From CAYLLN01 sp036496265 (lineage in GTDB: Bacteria; Planctomycetota; Planctomycetia; Pirellulales; Pirellulaceae): 15,242 nucleotides of DNA. The notes beneath the pieces were generated by a model, which saw only the letters and a list, made by a program, of their open reading frames with translations, ran no database searches and had not been told where the DNA came from. Below are positions 1-7,521 of this stretch, in pieces. The DNA lies in assembly GCA_036496265.1 (NCBI GenBank), contig DASXLL010000086.1, forward strand, positions 1 through 15,242. The letters are read 5' to 3'. A program made the translations under genes and the position numbers. Every line of letters starts with the position of its first letter. The stretch's first letter is position 1.

Positions 1-590
1 CCGTCCGATTGCTCGACGCAGACGACCGCGGCCGCAGTTGCTCGCTCGACTCCGCCCAGCAGCAGATTCACCAGCCGCTGAAACAGCTCCTGATTATTCC
101 CCGAGCGATGGATGATATCCGGCAGCCGGCTGAGGGCCTGAATTCGCTTGTCGGGCTCGCGAAACGGCCGCTGGTGCAGTTCCTTGGTAACGAAAGTTCG
201 CTCATCGGTCGGGCCAGGGAGGTCAATCGACCCGCTGCTCTGAGGATCGATCAGCAAGAACGTCGTTTTCCCGATGACAAACTGCTCGCCGGGCTTGAGT
301 CGGAATTGTTCTGCGGGCTGGCCATAAAAGAAAACTGGATTTGTTGCGTCCGGCAGCATTTGGACGACGAGCTCGGCGCCGTCGCAAGCGATTTCCACGT
401 GCCGGCGCGAGATATGGCTGTCCCAGGGGGTGGACCAGCGGCCGGATTGCCGGCCAATGGAAACGCGATCGCCGGCTTGCAAATGGCGTCGCCAGCGGTC
501 GTCGGGCTGCGGTCCTTGCGCGATGAGATCAGGCACAAGCGGATTATCCAACGCTAGCGAATTCGCCGCAAGCGAAGCAGGATTTGGCAT
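1..590 (-). CDS. FHA-GAF signalling protein, N-terminal part (3' end cut by window edge)
   Basis: The frame is open from an ATG at 590 to the left edge, giving 196 residues; the C-terminus lies outside. Residues about 40-114 form a forkhead-associated domain, a phosphothreonine-binding fold. Visible marks are the 'VSIGR' strand (43-47), the hallmark SHISRRH (58-64), 'NPVFFYG' (84-90) and 'GEQFVIGKTTFLL' (101-113). After a linker, 'RIQALSRLPDII' followed by 'QELFQRLVNLLLGGV' (about 149-181) looks like the start of a GAF sensor domain. In planctomycetes I recall this FHA-GAF arrangement, including the 'PDLIAQGPQP' stretch, ending in an adenylate/guanylate cyclase domain; that part is not visible here, so a cyclase is inference. 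No clear ribosome binding site precedes the ATG. An in-frame TTG 21 bases upstream is an alternative start, and an in-frame TGA lies just before it. It is divergent from the coiled-coil gene across about 125 bases. Confidence 0.85.
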   Translation of the reverse strand, partial: MPNPASLAANSLALDNPLVPDLIAQGPQPDDRWRRHLQAGDRVSIGRQSGRWSTPWDSHISRRHVEIACDGAELVVQMLPDATNPVFFYGQPAEQFRLKPGEQFVIGKTTFLLIDPQSSGSIDLPGPTDERTFVTKELHQRPFREPDKRIQALSRLPDIIHRSGNNQELFQRLVNLLLGGVERATAAAVVCVEQSD

Positions 591-704
591 TTGCGGCGAG
601 TTGGGCGCCAGCCGCAATCAATTGTCAGCACGCGATGTGCCGATGTTGGAATGGGCAGAGTTTACCGATTGCGCGTTTTTTTCTGCTAGCTGCCGATCGC
701 AGGC

Positions 705-710
705 GAGGGA
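705..710 (+). promoter_or_regulatory. Ribosome binding site of the coiled-coil gene
   Basis: GAGGGA lies five bases before the ATG at 716. It favours that ATG over the upstream in-frame ATG at 584, which would put the start inside the divergent FHA gene. Confidence 0.65.
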
Positions 711-715
711 AAGTG

Positions 716-2398
716 ATGAATGTCATTCAGGACGAAGTCGATGCAGTTAACGGGACCAAAACGCCACCCGCGCGGCGCACGCGAATCGACGCGCCGCATG
801 AGCCAGCGCGGAACGCCGTGGCCGACACGATGGCAGCAGCAAACGGAACGCCTGCTCGTCCTGTCGCAATCGATTTTCAGGGCGCCGAAACAGCCCTCTT
901 AGAAGTGGAAGAGCCGACGGCCGAAATGGTTGCCGCGGTGATGGGCGAAAACATTGAGCTCCGCCGCGAGCAATTGCAATTGCAGGTCGCCCAACTTGCC
1001 GCTCATTTGCGGCAGCGATTGCGGGAGGTCGATCGCCGCGAGGCGGCCGTCAACGCCCGGCTGGCGCAGCTCGAATGCGACCTGCGGACGAACAAACTGT
1101 GGCTCGGCGAGCGCGAGCTCGCGTTTCAGGAGCGCGAAAACGAGCTGCAGCGGCAAATCGAGGAGCTGCAAGAGAAAGCCGACGTATGTCGAGTCGAAGA
1201 AGAAAAAGTAACTCACGACGCGGAGTCTGCTGAAGCCGTAGCCGCCGAATTGGCCGAGCGGGAGCGCCAAATCGAGCTCCGCGAGGATGACGTTCGCGAG
1301 CGGCGGTTCGACGTGGATCGGCAGGGAGCGGCTTTGTGTCATTCCCAGCAGGTGTGGCAGCATGAGCGGGAAAAAGAAGAGGCGAACCTCGCCGCCGAGC
1401 GCGCCCGATTCGAGCATGACGCCGCCCAGTGGCAGCAGCAGTTCGAGCGCGAAATGGTGGAGAAGCGACAGCAACTTGTGGACGAGTTGGCGGGCCAGCG
1501 CGATGAATTGGCTTTTCAGCGAAACGACTTAACCGCCCAACAGGACGGATTCGAACGCCAGATTGCCGACCAGCAAGCTCAGCTCGCTCAGGAAACAGCT
1601 CACACACGCGAACAATTGCAAAGCAAAGTAGCGGCGGCCAAGCAAGAGCTGGAAAAAGAATGCAACGAGCGTCGAGAGCTGCTGGAGCACGATTTCGAGC
1701 AGCGAATTACACAGCGCGAAGGGCAAATTGAGGCAGCCGAGGCGATGCTGAACGAACAGTCTGCCGCGATCGAGCGCGACCGGGCCGCCCTCTACGTCGA
1801 GCGGCGTGACTGGGATGAGCAAAACAAGCGGCAGCGGCAGGCCATCGATGAATTGCGACAAGCTACGGAAGGCGAATTGGCCGATCGGCAAACGCGGCTC
1901 GAAGCCCGCCAAGAATGGATCGAGCGCCAGAAATCCGGCCTGGAGCAAGTCCGCGATGAAACCCTCAAGTTGCATCGGCAGTCGCTCGAAATGCGGCTTG
2001 TGACTGAGCAAGTCTGGTCGCAGATCACTGCTACGCGGTCGCCCGCCGAATTAACACAATCGATCGCCTCCGCGCGGCTGCAACTATCCGAACAATATCG
2101 CATGGAAGAGCAACAGCTCGTGGCGAGGCGCGACGAACTTCTTGAATTGACCGAAAAAATCGCTCACCAGCATCGCGAGCTGGTGCAGCTTCGCGACGGC
2201 GTTCGCGATTGGGGCCTGGCGAGGCAAAAAGAAATCGAACGGCAAGCCGGCGCGCTGGCCGAGCGGGAATCGGCTCTCGACGCCCAGCATGAAAAGCTTC
2301 GCGACCGCGAAAACGAGTGGAACACTCAGCGGCGGGAATACGACCGGCAGATTCGAGAATTCAACGCCCGGCTGCGAAGTATGCCTCAGGCGGCTTGA
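716..2398 (+). CDS. Long coiled-coil protein of unknown function
   Basis: A 561-residue protein. After a low-complexity N-terminus of about 60 residues, nearly everything from residue 75 to the end is charged, Glu/Arg/Gln-rich helix with heptad character. Examples are 'ENIELRREQLQLQVAQL', 'LREVDRREAAVNARLAQLE' and 'ERERQIELREDDVRERR'. There is no signal peptide, membrane segment or enzymatic motif. Two prolines around residue 445 ('RSPAELTQ') probably break the rod into a long N-terminal and a shorter C-terminal coil. I recall planctomycete proteins with the same 'ELRREQLQLQ...VDRREA' signature but no assigned function. A structural, scaffolding or cell-architecture role is inference. The start is set by the GAGGGA site. 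It is divergent from the FHA-GAF gene and shares its upstream region, so the two could be co-regulated. SMC- or myosin-like hits are expected but would reflect coiled-coil composition rather than homology. Confidence 0.8.
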   Translation: MNVIQDEVDAVNGTKTPPARRTRIDAPHEPARNAVADTMAAANGTPARPVAIDFQGAETALLEVEEPTAEMVAAVMGENIELRREQLQLQVAQLAAHLRQRLREVDRREAAVNARLAQLECDLRTNKLWLGERELAFQERENELQRQIEELQEKADVCRVEEEKVTHDAESAEAVAAELAERERQIELREDDVRERRFDVDRQGAALCHSQQVWQHEREKEEANLAAERARFEHDAAQWQQQFEREMVEKRQQLVDELAGQRDELAFQRNDLTAQQDGFERQIADQQAQLAQETAHTREQLQSKVAAAKQELEKECNERRELLEHDFEQRITQREGQIEAAEAMLNEQSAAIERDRAALYVERRDWDEQNKRQRQAIDELRQATEGELADRQTRLEARQEWIERQKSGLEQVRDETLKLHRQSLEMRLVTEQVWSQITATRSPAELTQSIASARLQLSEQYRMEEQQLVARRDELLELTEKIAHQHRELVQLRDGVRDWGLARQKEIERQAGALAERESALDAQHEKLRDRENEWNTQRREYDRQIREFNARLRSMPQAA

Positions 2399-2620
2399 CG
2401 CGACTGCGCCCCAAAATGGGAATGAGCCCCGTTGGCCTCACCTGACGTACCGGCTCGAACGGTTGTAGCGAGCGATTGGAATATGCGGGCGGTCCCCCAC
2501 GCGTCAGGACAAATTCCCGGTCGCGCCGCAGAGCGAATCTCGTTAGCGTAGCTCACCAGCAAGCTAAATTTTCGAGTCAGCGCGACAGATTGCCGTGGAT
2601 ATGCCTGCGCCAAAATAGCG

Positions 2621-3583
2621 ATGATCAGCGAACTCCCACAAATTGATGGACTGCTGCCAATTGCGACGGCGACCGTCTGCCGCGATACGCTTTTGGATTT
2701 CGACCTATTCATCCGGTGGCCCGGGCGTGCAAAAGTAGAGCTGTACCGCAGCGCCAGCTATCCGATTGATCCCCACGACATTGAAAAGCTGCGCGGCGAT
2801 GGCGTGGATCGACTGTACATCGCCTGCGAGAAGGCCGAGGCATATCGGCGGTACCTGTTCACGCATGTGCTCGGCGACCCGGCGGTCTCGCCCACGGTGC
2901 GAGTCGAGGCGGTGCGCGAGGCGACGCGGGCGGCTTTCGAGGAGGCGCTGGTTGCCAGCGATCATGACGCGCTCGTTGCCGCGGCAACCGGCTTCGGCGG
3001 CCAGATGGCGCGAGTGATTACCAGTGGAGCTATTCCGTTTCGCGAGCTGTTCACGACGCTCGCGCACGATTATTACACGTTCACGCATGTCTGCAACGTG
3101 AGCGTCTATTGCCTGTTGATTGCCGGGCAAGCGGGCATTTCCGATCAGGAAGAACTGGCTCAAATCGCCGGTGGAGCGCTGCTCCACGACATTGGCAAGC
3201 GACATATTCCGGCCAGCGTTTTGAATAAAGCCAGCCGGCTGACCGAGGACGAATGGGAGCTCATCCGCGAGCATCCAGTCAGCGGCTTTAGGGAGCTGGC
3301 CGAGCGAAGCGACCTTTCGTGGGGCCAGCTCATGATGGTTTATCAACACCATGAGAAGCTCGACGGGTCAGGATATCCTGCCGGAATTTGCGACGAAGAA
3401 ATTCATCCGTGGGCCCGGATTTGTGCGGTGGCCGATGTGTTCGACGCTCTGACTTGCCAGCGGCCGTACCGCAAAGCCGTGGCCAAGGCCGACGTGTGCG
3501 ACCACTTGTCGCGACACGCGGGCGAATGGTTCGACGCAGAAATCACCACGAAGTGGGCGCATCACGTTCTTAATACGCCATGA
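2621..3583 (+). CDS. HD-GYP domain protein (probable c-di-GMP phosphodiesterase)
   Basis: A 320-residue soluble protein. The C-terminal half is an HD-GYP domain, the family that hydrolyses cyclic di-GMP. Visible marks are H156 (THVCNV), the HD pair in LLHDIGKRHIP (H189, D190), H218 (REHP), H243/H244 followed by EKLDGSGYP (the GYP signature is intact at 251-253), and ADVFDALTCQRPYRKA (D272). All the usual metal ligands therefore seem present and the enzyme should be active. Residues 1-140 are an N-terminal region with 'DLFIRWPGRAKVELYRSASYPI' character, often seen before HD-GYP domains and possibly sensory; the quoted string is one continuous stretch at about 28-49. There is no receiver domain or membrane segment. 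The TGA overlaps the ATG of the PilZ gene as ATGA, so the two are probably translationally coupled. Some HD-GYP proteins prefer other cyclic dinucleotides or are non-catalytic receptors. Confidence 0.93.
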   Translation: MISELPQIDGLLPIATATVCRDTLLDFDLFIRWPGRAKVELYRSASYPIDPHDIEKLRGDGVDRLYIACEKAEAYRRYLFTHVLGDPAVSPTVRVEAVREATRAAFEEALVASDHDALVAAATGFGGQMARVITSGAIPFRELFTTLAHDYYTFTHVCNVSVYCLLIAGQAGISDQEELAQIAGGALLHDIGKRHIPASVLNKASRLTEDEWELIREHPVSGFRELAERSDLSWGQLMMVYQHHEKLDGSGYPAGICDEEIHPWARICAVADVFDALTCQRPYRKAVAKADVCDHLSRHAGEWFDAEITTKWAHHVLNTP

Positions 3584-3954
3584 GCCAAGCCATCGAAAAC
3601 CCGCCTGCCGACGTTCGGCTCATCGAGTCCGATCAGGAATTCTTTTCCAAAAGCGGTCCGCTGCCGCTGCACTGGAACGACGTTCGCCAGTTTCCCCGAT
3701 TTTATTTGCGCTCGCGGACCGAAGCCGTGGTTTTTCCCTTCCAAAGCCAGCCAACTGCAACGCCCAAGGCCTGCCGAGTGGCTACTAGCGATGTTTCTCG
3801 CGGCGGAATGAATCTGATGACGGGAGAGCAGGTTTTTCCCGGTCAGCGGATCGACGTCAGGCTTGCCAGCGGGGACACACGGACACTAAAGGTCGTCTGG
3901 TGCCGGCGAGTTGGCCAGGGATGTTATTCGGCCGGCACGCATTTTGTGAGCTAG
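3580..3954 (+). CDS. PilZ domain protein (c-di-GMP receptor)
   Basis: A 124-residue single-domain protein. The PilZ signature is visible in both parts: RQFPR (R36, R40), matching RxxxR, and D71-V-S-R-G-G76, matching [D/N]xSxxG. A beta-barrel-like sequence follows, 'GQRIDVRLASG' and 'LKVVWCRRVGQGCYSAGTHF'. PilZ domains bind c-di-GMP and usually act on motility, polysaccharide export or gene expression through a partner. No effector domain is fused, so it must act through another protein or a conformational switch. Its start overlaps the HD-GYP stop by four bases. Co-translation of a degrader and a receptor suggests a local c-di-GMP circuit (inference). The stop codon overlaps the stop of the converging dehydrogenase gene. 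Confidence 0.92.
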   Translation: MSQAIENPPADVRLIESDQEFFSKSGPLPLHWNDVRQFPRFYLRSRTEAVVFPFQSQPTATPKACRVATSDVSRGGMNLMTGEQVFPGQRIDVRLASGDTRTLKVVWCRRVGQGCYSAGTHFVS

Positions 3955-4700
3955 GCAATGCGGCTGGTCAGGCCGCCGTCGATAACGATTGTTTCGCCGG
4001 TCATGTAATCGTTGGTGACCAGCAGGGCGACGACATCGGCGACTTGCTCCGGAGTGCCCTCGCGGTGCAGCGGAATGCGGTGCTTGAGGTTCAGCTCTTT
4101 GCGCTCGGGCGTCATATCATCATGAAATCGCGTGCGGATAACACCGGGGGCGACGCAATTGACGCGGATGTTGTCGTCGGCCAGGTCGCGAGCCAGTGAG
4201 CGCGTGAATTGGGGAATGGCGCCCTTCGCGGTGGCGTAGGCGATCGCGCCGGGGACGCCGAGAACGCCCGCGGTGGACGAGACTGTGATGATGCAGCCTT
4301 CCTTATTCTTCCGCAGGTGCGGCAGCGCGGCGCGAGCGAGATAGAAGTTCGCGTTCACGTGCAGGTCCATCGTCTGCCGCCATTGCTCGGGCGTCACATC
4401 GTCGATTTTGCCGGGCGAGGGGCCGCCGGCATTGTGAACGAGAACATCGAGTCGGCCGAGCTCCGCAGCGGTGCGCTCCACGGCTTTGGCGCAGTCTTCG
4501 GCGCGGGTGAAATCGGCTTCGATTAATTGGCAACGGCGCCCGTATGCCGTGATTTTTCCTTTTACTTCCTCAGCCGGCTTGCCAAGATTGCGGGCGGCAA
4601 TAGCAACGTCGCTACCACGGCGAGCCAACTCCATAGCGATCGCCGCGCCCAAGCCCATCGTGCCGCCGGTGACGAGTGAGACTTTGTGATTAAGGTCCAT
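3951..4700 (-). CDS. Short-chain dehydrogenase/reductase (SDR family)
   Basis: A 249-residue classical SDR, the usual length. The cofactor motif TGGTMGLG lies at 11-18, NAGG at 90-93, the catalytic Ser at 141/142, and YATAK (Y155, K159) completes the active site. 'NCVAPGVIRT' (181-190) and the terminal 'GETIVIDGG' are typical. An arginine after the second strand (AARN, R37) rather than an acid suggests NADP(H) preference. The substrate cannot be read: FabG-like reductases and sugar dehydrogenases share these motifs. I chose ATG 4700 because the longer frame would need a TTG at 4718 and adds residues the family lacks. It lies 64 bases downstream of the HTH regulator on the same strand, separated by two period-7 repeat arrays. 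Its stop shares the CTAG at 3951-3954 with the PilZ stop. Confidence 0.92.
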   Translation of the reverse strand: MDLNHKVSLVTGGTMGLGAAIAMELARRGSDVAIAARNLGKPAEEVKGKITAYGRRCQLIEADFTRAEDCAKAVERTAAELGRLDVLVHNAGGPSPGKIDDVTPEQWRQTMDLHVNANFYLARAALPHLRKNKEGCIITVSSTAGVLGVPGAIAYATAKGAIPQFTRSLARDLADDNIRVNCVAPGVIRTRFHDDMTPERKELNLKHRIPLHREGTPEQVADVVALLVTNDYMTGETIVIDGGLTSRIA

Positions 4701-4711
4701 GCGACGGATCC

Positions 4712-4768
4712 GGTTCAAGGTTCACGGTTAAGGGTTCCCATTCTGAATTCTGCATTCTGACTTCCTAC
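4712..4768. repeat. Two adjacent period-7 tandem arrays
   Basis: On the plus strand, four heptamers GGTTCAA, GGTTCAC, GGTTAAG and GGTTCCC fill 4712-4739. After one base, TTCTGAA, TTCTGCA, TTCTGAC and the degenerate TTCCTAC fill 4741-4768. The last unit overlaps the stop codon of the HTH gene (4765-4767). The first array lies within 12 bases of the dehydrogenase start. The fixed first four or five positions with variable last positions are what makes the period clear. Confidence 0.75.
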
Positions 4769-5949
4769 GACTCCTGCGGCGTCTCCGGCTGTTGCATGCG
4801 GCGGGCGATGACGGCAGCGTCCAGCGGAATAATCTGGTCTTCGGCCGGTTGTTCGCCGCGAATCAGGCCGCGGTCCTCAACGGCGTGGCTGGGAAACGTG
4901 AATTTTACGACAAAAGCCCCGATTTGGATGCCTTCGTCCGAGTAAACGGGCGGCCAAAACTCATCGCCGCGGCGAGCGAGCAGGCGGGCCAGCAACCGCG
5001 TCGCCCGGCCAGAAAAGCCGCCGAGGGCCATTTCCATGCGGCCCTGCGACTCGCGATGAACATAAATCACGAACGCGGCGTCGTGCTTGCCGGGCTCCCA
5101 CTCGCAGCAGCCCCACGCGCCATCGGGCTTTTCGTAATAGATGCCCGGCTTGTTGCTCGGTTGGTTGCGGGCGATTTTTAAGCCGCCAAAGCAAGAAGGA
5201 AACTGCGGGTCGTTATCGCGATAGCGAAGGAAAATTGGACAGTGCCGCTTATGGGCCGTCGGAATGCCGTCTTCGGACACAAACGGCTCACCATTAAACG
5301 ACGCGGCGATCATCGTCTCGACAACCGGGTTGCTTTTGTTGCTGCCGAGGCATACGAGTGCCTTGTCGCCCGCGTGTTCCGAGAAATCCTGATAGATCGT
5401 CTTGGCCATCGCCTGACATTCGTCGAGCGACGCCTCGCCGGGACTCCAGACGAGCGATTGATGCAGATATTCGGGATGCGGCCGGGCCGGCGGTACGGCC
5501 GCATCGGAGCCGGCTTCTTCGTCTTTCTCCGTCTTGTGTTCCGCCGTGCCGCCCAGCGTCGTCGCGCCATTGAGCAACTCGCCCAGCAGCACCGAGTCCG
5601 AAGCAACGACCCACGCATCGTCGAGCGTGTCGCTGGGATTGTTCCGCCGCACGCCCAGGCACAGGTCCAATCGTCGCCGCCGCGCGATCAACTCCCAGAA
5701 ATGTTCTGGTTCGACACCGAACAACCGGCCCGGCAACTCGTCGGCTTTGGCAAAGCCGCGTTCGATCAGGTAAGCACACAGCTTCGAAAGAGCATCGAGC
5801 GGGATGTATTTGACTTCGTTTTTGAGCAGCGCGGCGACCTGGTGACGATCGAGACCCGTGTATTCGCAGATCGCCTTAATCGTTCCCGGCCGCTTCCGCG
5901 GGTCCGGCATGTGACCGACAACTTCCGCCAGGCGAAAAGAATAACGCAT
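4765..5949 (-). CDS. Helix-turn-helix regulator with unrecognised C-terminal domain
   Basis: A 394-residue protein. Residues about 18-64 form a Cro/C1-type helix-turn-helix: 'TIKAICEYTGLDRHQVAALL' (23-42) followed by 'YIPLDALSKLCAYLIERG'. Residues 130-160 are a low-complexity acidic and proline linker. From about 165 to 365 there is a compact region I do not recognise. It contains 'ALVCLGSNKSNPVVETMIA' (197-215), several Cys/Trp residues ('GAWGCCEWEPGKHD') and 'AFVIYVHRESQGRMEMALGG'. The GSxxSNxxxE pattern resembles ligand- or nucleotide-binding loops, but I cannot name the family. It is presumably a one-component transcription factor with a C-terminal sensor. The start at ATG 5949 is preceded by AAGGGG at six bases; an upstream in-frame ATG at 6009 is less likely. 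It is upstream of and codirectional with the SDR gene, a possible target. Confidence 0.8.
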   Translation of the reverse strand: MRYSFRLAEVVGHMPDPRKRPGTIKAICEYTGLDRHQVAALLKNEVKYIPLDALSKLCAYLIERGFAKADELPGRLFGVEPEHFWELIARRRRLDLCLGVRRNNPSDTLDDAWVVASDSVLLGELLNGATTLGGTAEHKTEKDEEAGSDAAVPPARPHPEYLHQSLVWSPGEASLDECQAMAKTIYQDFSEHAGDKALVCLGSNKSNPVVETMIAASFNGEPFVSEDGIPTAHKRHCPIFLRYRDNDPQFPSCFGGLKIARNQPSNKPGIYYEKPDGAWGCCEWEPGKHDAAFVIYVHRESQGRMEMALGGFSGRATRLLARLLARRGDEFWPPVYSDEGIQIGAFVVKFTFPSHAVEDRGLIRGEQPAEDQIIPLDAAVIARRMQQPETPQES

Positions 5950-5955
5950 CGTCCG

Positions 5956-5961
5956 CCCCTT
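5956..5961 (-). promoter_or_regulatory. Ribosome binding site of the HTH regulator
   Basis: On the minus strand AAGGGG lies six bases before the ATG at 5949 and settles that start over the longer frame starting at 6009. Confidence 0.65.
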
Positions 5962-6175
5962 GATTGCTGCAGAGAAAGCACATGCTGAAGCGCCGTGCGG
6001 CAGCAACAAGGGTTTGACGCTAGTGTGAAATCAAACCGCCTTGCGCCCCGGCCAGCAACAGCCGCCACGGAAAGCATAACCACCATTGTGGGGCCAAAAC
6101 AAGCACCTTACGGGGTTACAACCGCTGTTAGAGGCCGCGTGGATTGCGCACGAATAAGCAACCGTGTCCAGAATT

Positions 6176-6244
6176 GGGAGGACGAAGCTCCCGCTGAGAC
6201 CATTTCGGCGAGGAATCGAGGCTCGACAGGAGCCCCCCCCTCCC
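6176..6244. repeat. Imperfect palindromic intergenic element
   Basis: Arms of 23 bases at 6176-6198 (beginning GGGAGGACGAAGCTCCCGCT) and 6222-6244 (ending AGCCCCCCCCTCCC) are imperfect inverted copies, about 16 of 23 positions by eye. The right arm has a run of eight C at 6233-6240. The element ends at the stop codon of the desaturase gene. Read on the plus strand it gives 'WEDEAPAE...STGAPPS', a string I recall from spurious hypothetical proteins of planctomycetes, which suggests a dispersed repeat family. It could also act as a transcription terminator for the desaturase. Confidence 0.6.
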
Positions 6245-7248
6245 TACGACCGCTTTTCCGCGGCCGTTTTGTAATCCACAACATCCCAGGCCAGCCCGCA
6301 GAGCTGCATTAGACGGATCGTGGCATACGTCACGTCGATTTCCCACCATTTGTGCCCGTGTGGGGCCATCCGCGGATATTTGTGGTGGTTGTTGTGCCAG
6401 CCTTCGCCGTAGGTGATCAAAGCGACCCACCAGTTGTTGCGGCTGTCGTCTGTCGTTTCGTAATTTCTATAGCCCCATATGTGGCTCGCCGAGTTCACGA
6501 ACCAGGTCGAGTGCAGCACGAACGCCAGGCGAACGAAAACTCCCCACACGACAAACGACGCAGCCATGTACCAGCCACCGTAGGCATAGCCGGCGGCCAT
6601 TAGCACCAAGCCGAGCGCGATGTTCGACGGAAGAAAAAGGTAGCCGATCCAGCGCAGAACCGGGTCCTTGGTCAGATCAGGTACCCAGTGTTTGATGTGC
6701 TCGGCGTGGGCTTCGGGACCTTTCCAAAACATGAGCCAAAACACGTGACTCCACCATGGTCCATCGTGCGGCGAATGCGGGTCGCCTTCTTGATCGCTGT
6801 GAGCATGATGCTTGCGATGATTGGCCACCCAATCGATCGATGAACCCTCGCCCGCCAGTCCGCCAATGAACGCGAGCAGCCAGCGAACCGGCTTATAGGT
6901 CGTGAAGCTCAAATGCGTCAGGTGGCGGTGAAAGCCGAGGCAGATGCCAATGCCGCCGGTGAGCCAGTGCAGGATCAGCGTGAGCGCAACCGCTTCCCAG
7001 GAGAAGACGAACGGCGCGGCGAGACAGCCGAGGTGAACCACGCCCAGCCAAATGGCATTGGGCCAGTTGATGAGTCGCTTAACCGGTTGCGGCCGATTGC
7101 CGTGAGGCTTAAGGCTCGGCAAATGTGGCGCTGGCAGCGGCTTGCCATTCCAGTTGCCAGATTCCCCCAGCGGAGCGCGCGTCGGCCCGTGCTTCGTGCT
7201 CGTGCCACTGGGCAGCAACGTATCGGTGAATGCAATGACCCGCGCCAT
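6244..7248 (-). CDS. Fatty acyl-CoA desaturase (delta-9 type)
   Basis: A 334-residue integral membrane di-iron desaturase. All three histidine boxes are present: H107RHLTH112, H144RKHHAH150 and H285NNHH289 within 'GEGWHNNHHKYP'. Hydrophobic segments at about 66-105, 120-135 and 200-250 fit the usual four membrane helices around the boxes. The family inserts a double bond into long-chain acyl groups using O2 and a ferredoxin or cytochrome b5-type donor, adjusting membrane fluidity. The box spacing fits acyl-CoA or acyl-lipid delta-9 desaturases; the exact acyl carrier cannot be read. The first 60 residues are a proline-rich cytoplasmic extension. I chose ATG 7248 because AGGAAAG lies nine bases upstream on the minus strand and the longer frame back to 7404 adds no family sequence. 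The leader carries a palindrome (7273-7320), and a second palindromic element abuts the stop. Confidence 0.94.
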   Translation of the reverse strand: MARVIAFTDTLLPSGTSTKHGPTRAPLGESGNWNGKPLPAPHLPSLKPHGNRPQPVKRLINWPNAIWLGVVHLGCLAAPFVFSWEAVALTLILHWLTGGIGICLGFHRHLTHLSFTTYKPVRWLLAFIGGLAGEGSSIDWVANHRKHHAHSDQEGDPHSPHDGPWWSHVFWLMFWKGPEAHAEHIKHWVPDLTKDPVLRWIGYLFLPSNIALGLVLMAAGYAYGGWYMAASFVVWGVFVRLAFVLHSTWFVNSASHIWGYRNYETTDDSRNNWWVALITYGEGWHNNHHKYPRMAPHGHKWWEIDVTYATIRLMQLCGLAWDVVDYKTAAEKRS

Positions 7249-7272
7249 ACCTGTTAGCTTTCCTGCTACGAG

Positions 7273-7320
7273 TGATTCCTCTGAGCAACGGCCTCTATGC
7301 CGCTGAACTCGGAGGAATCG
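7273..7320 (-). repeat. Hairpin in the desaturase leader
   Basis: GATTCCTC (7274-7281) pairs with GAGGAATC (7312-7319). After one mismatch the pairing continues with GAG/CTC, and a GGC/GCC pair lies in the loop region. The structure begins 25 bases upstream of the desaturase ATG, so it would sit in its 5' untranslated RNA. It may be a regulatory hairpin, the terminator of an upstream unit, or a copy of a dispersed palindrome. Confidence 0.5.
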
Positions 7321-7521
7321 TAAGCGATATCGGTGCCCAGCGAGTCTTGGGGTTGCGCGGGACTTGTAATACTTATGTAACTCCTCCGAAAACACGCCTA
7401 TCAAACTCGCCTTAAATCAAATGCTGCAACGACTTACGCATTGCCAATGCCTCTGCGACAAAGTGACGCTAGATCGCCAAAAAAACGAGAACTCGATGCT
7501 TGCGGGATAAGCCGGAGGCCG

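Noticed and set aside
9..557. 182-residue plus-strand frame at the left edge
   Set aside because: It is antisense to the FHA-GAF gene, whose minus-strand frame has clear domain motifs.
899..1474. Leu-rich minus-strand frame opposite the coiled-coil gene
   Set aside because: Antisense of Gln/Glu-rich codons gives Leu-rich sequence; no start signal or family motif.
2399..2620. Possible gene between the coiled-coil and HD-GYP genes
   Set aside because: Neither strand shows a frame with coding character; it is taken as promoter region.
4712..4768. CRISPR-like array
   Set aside because: Seven-base units without spacers; no cas genes nearby.
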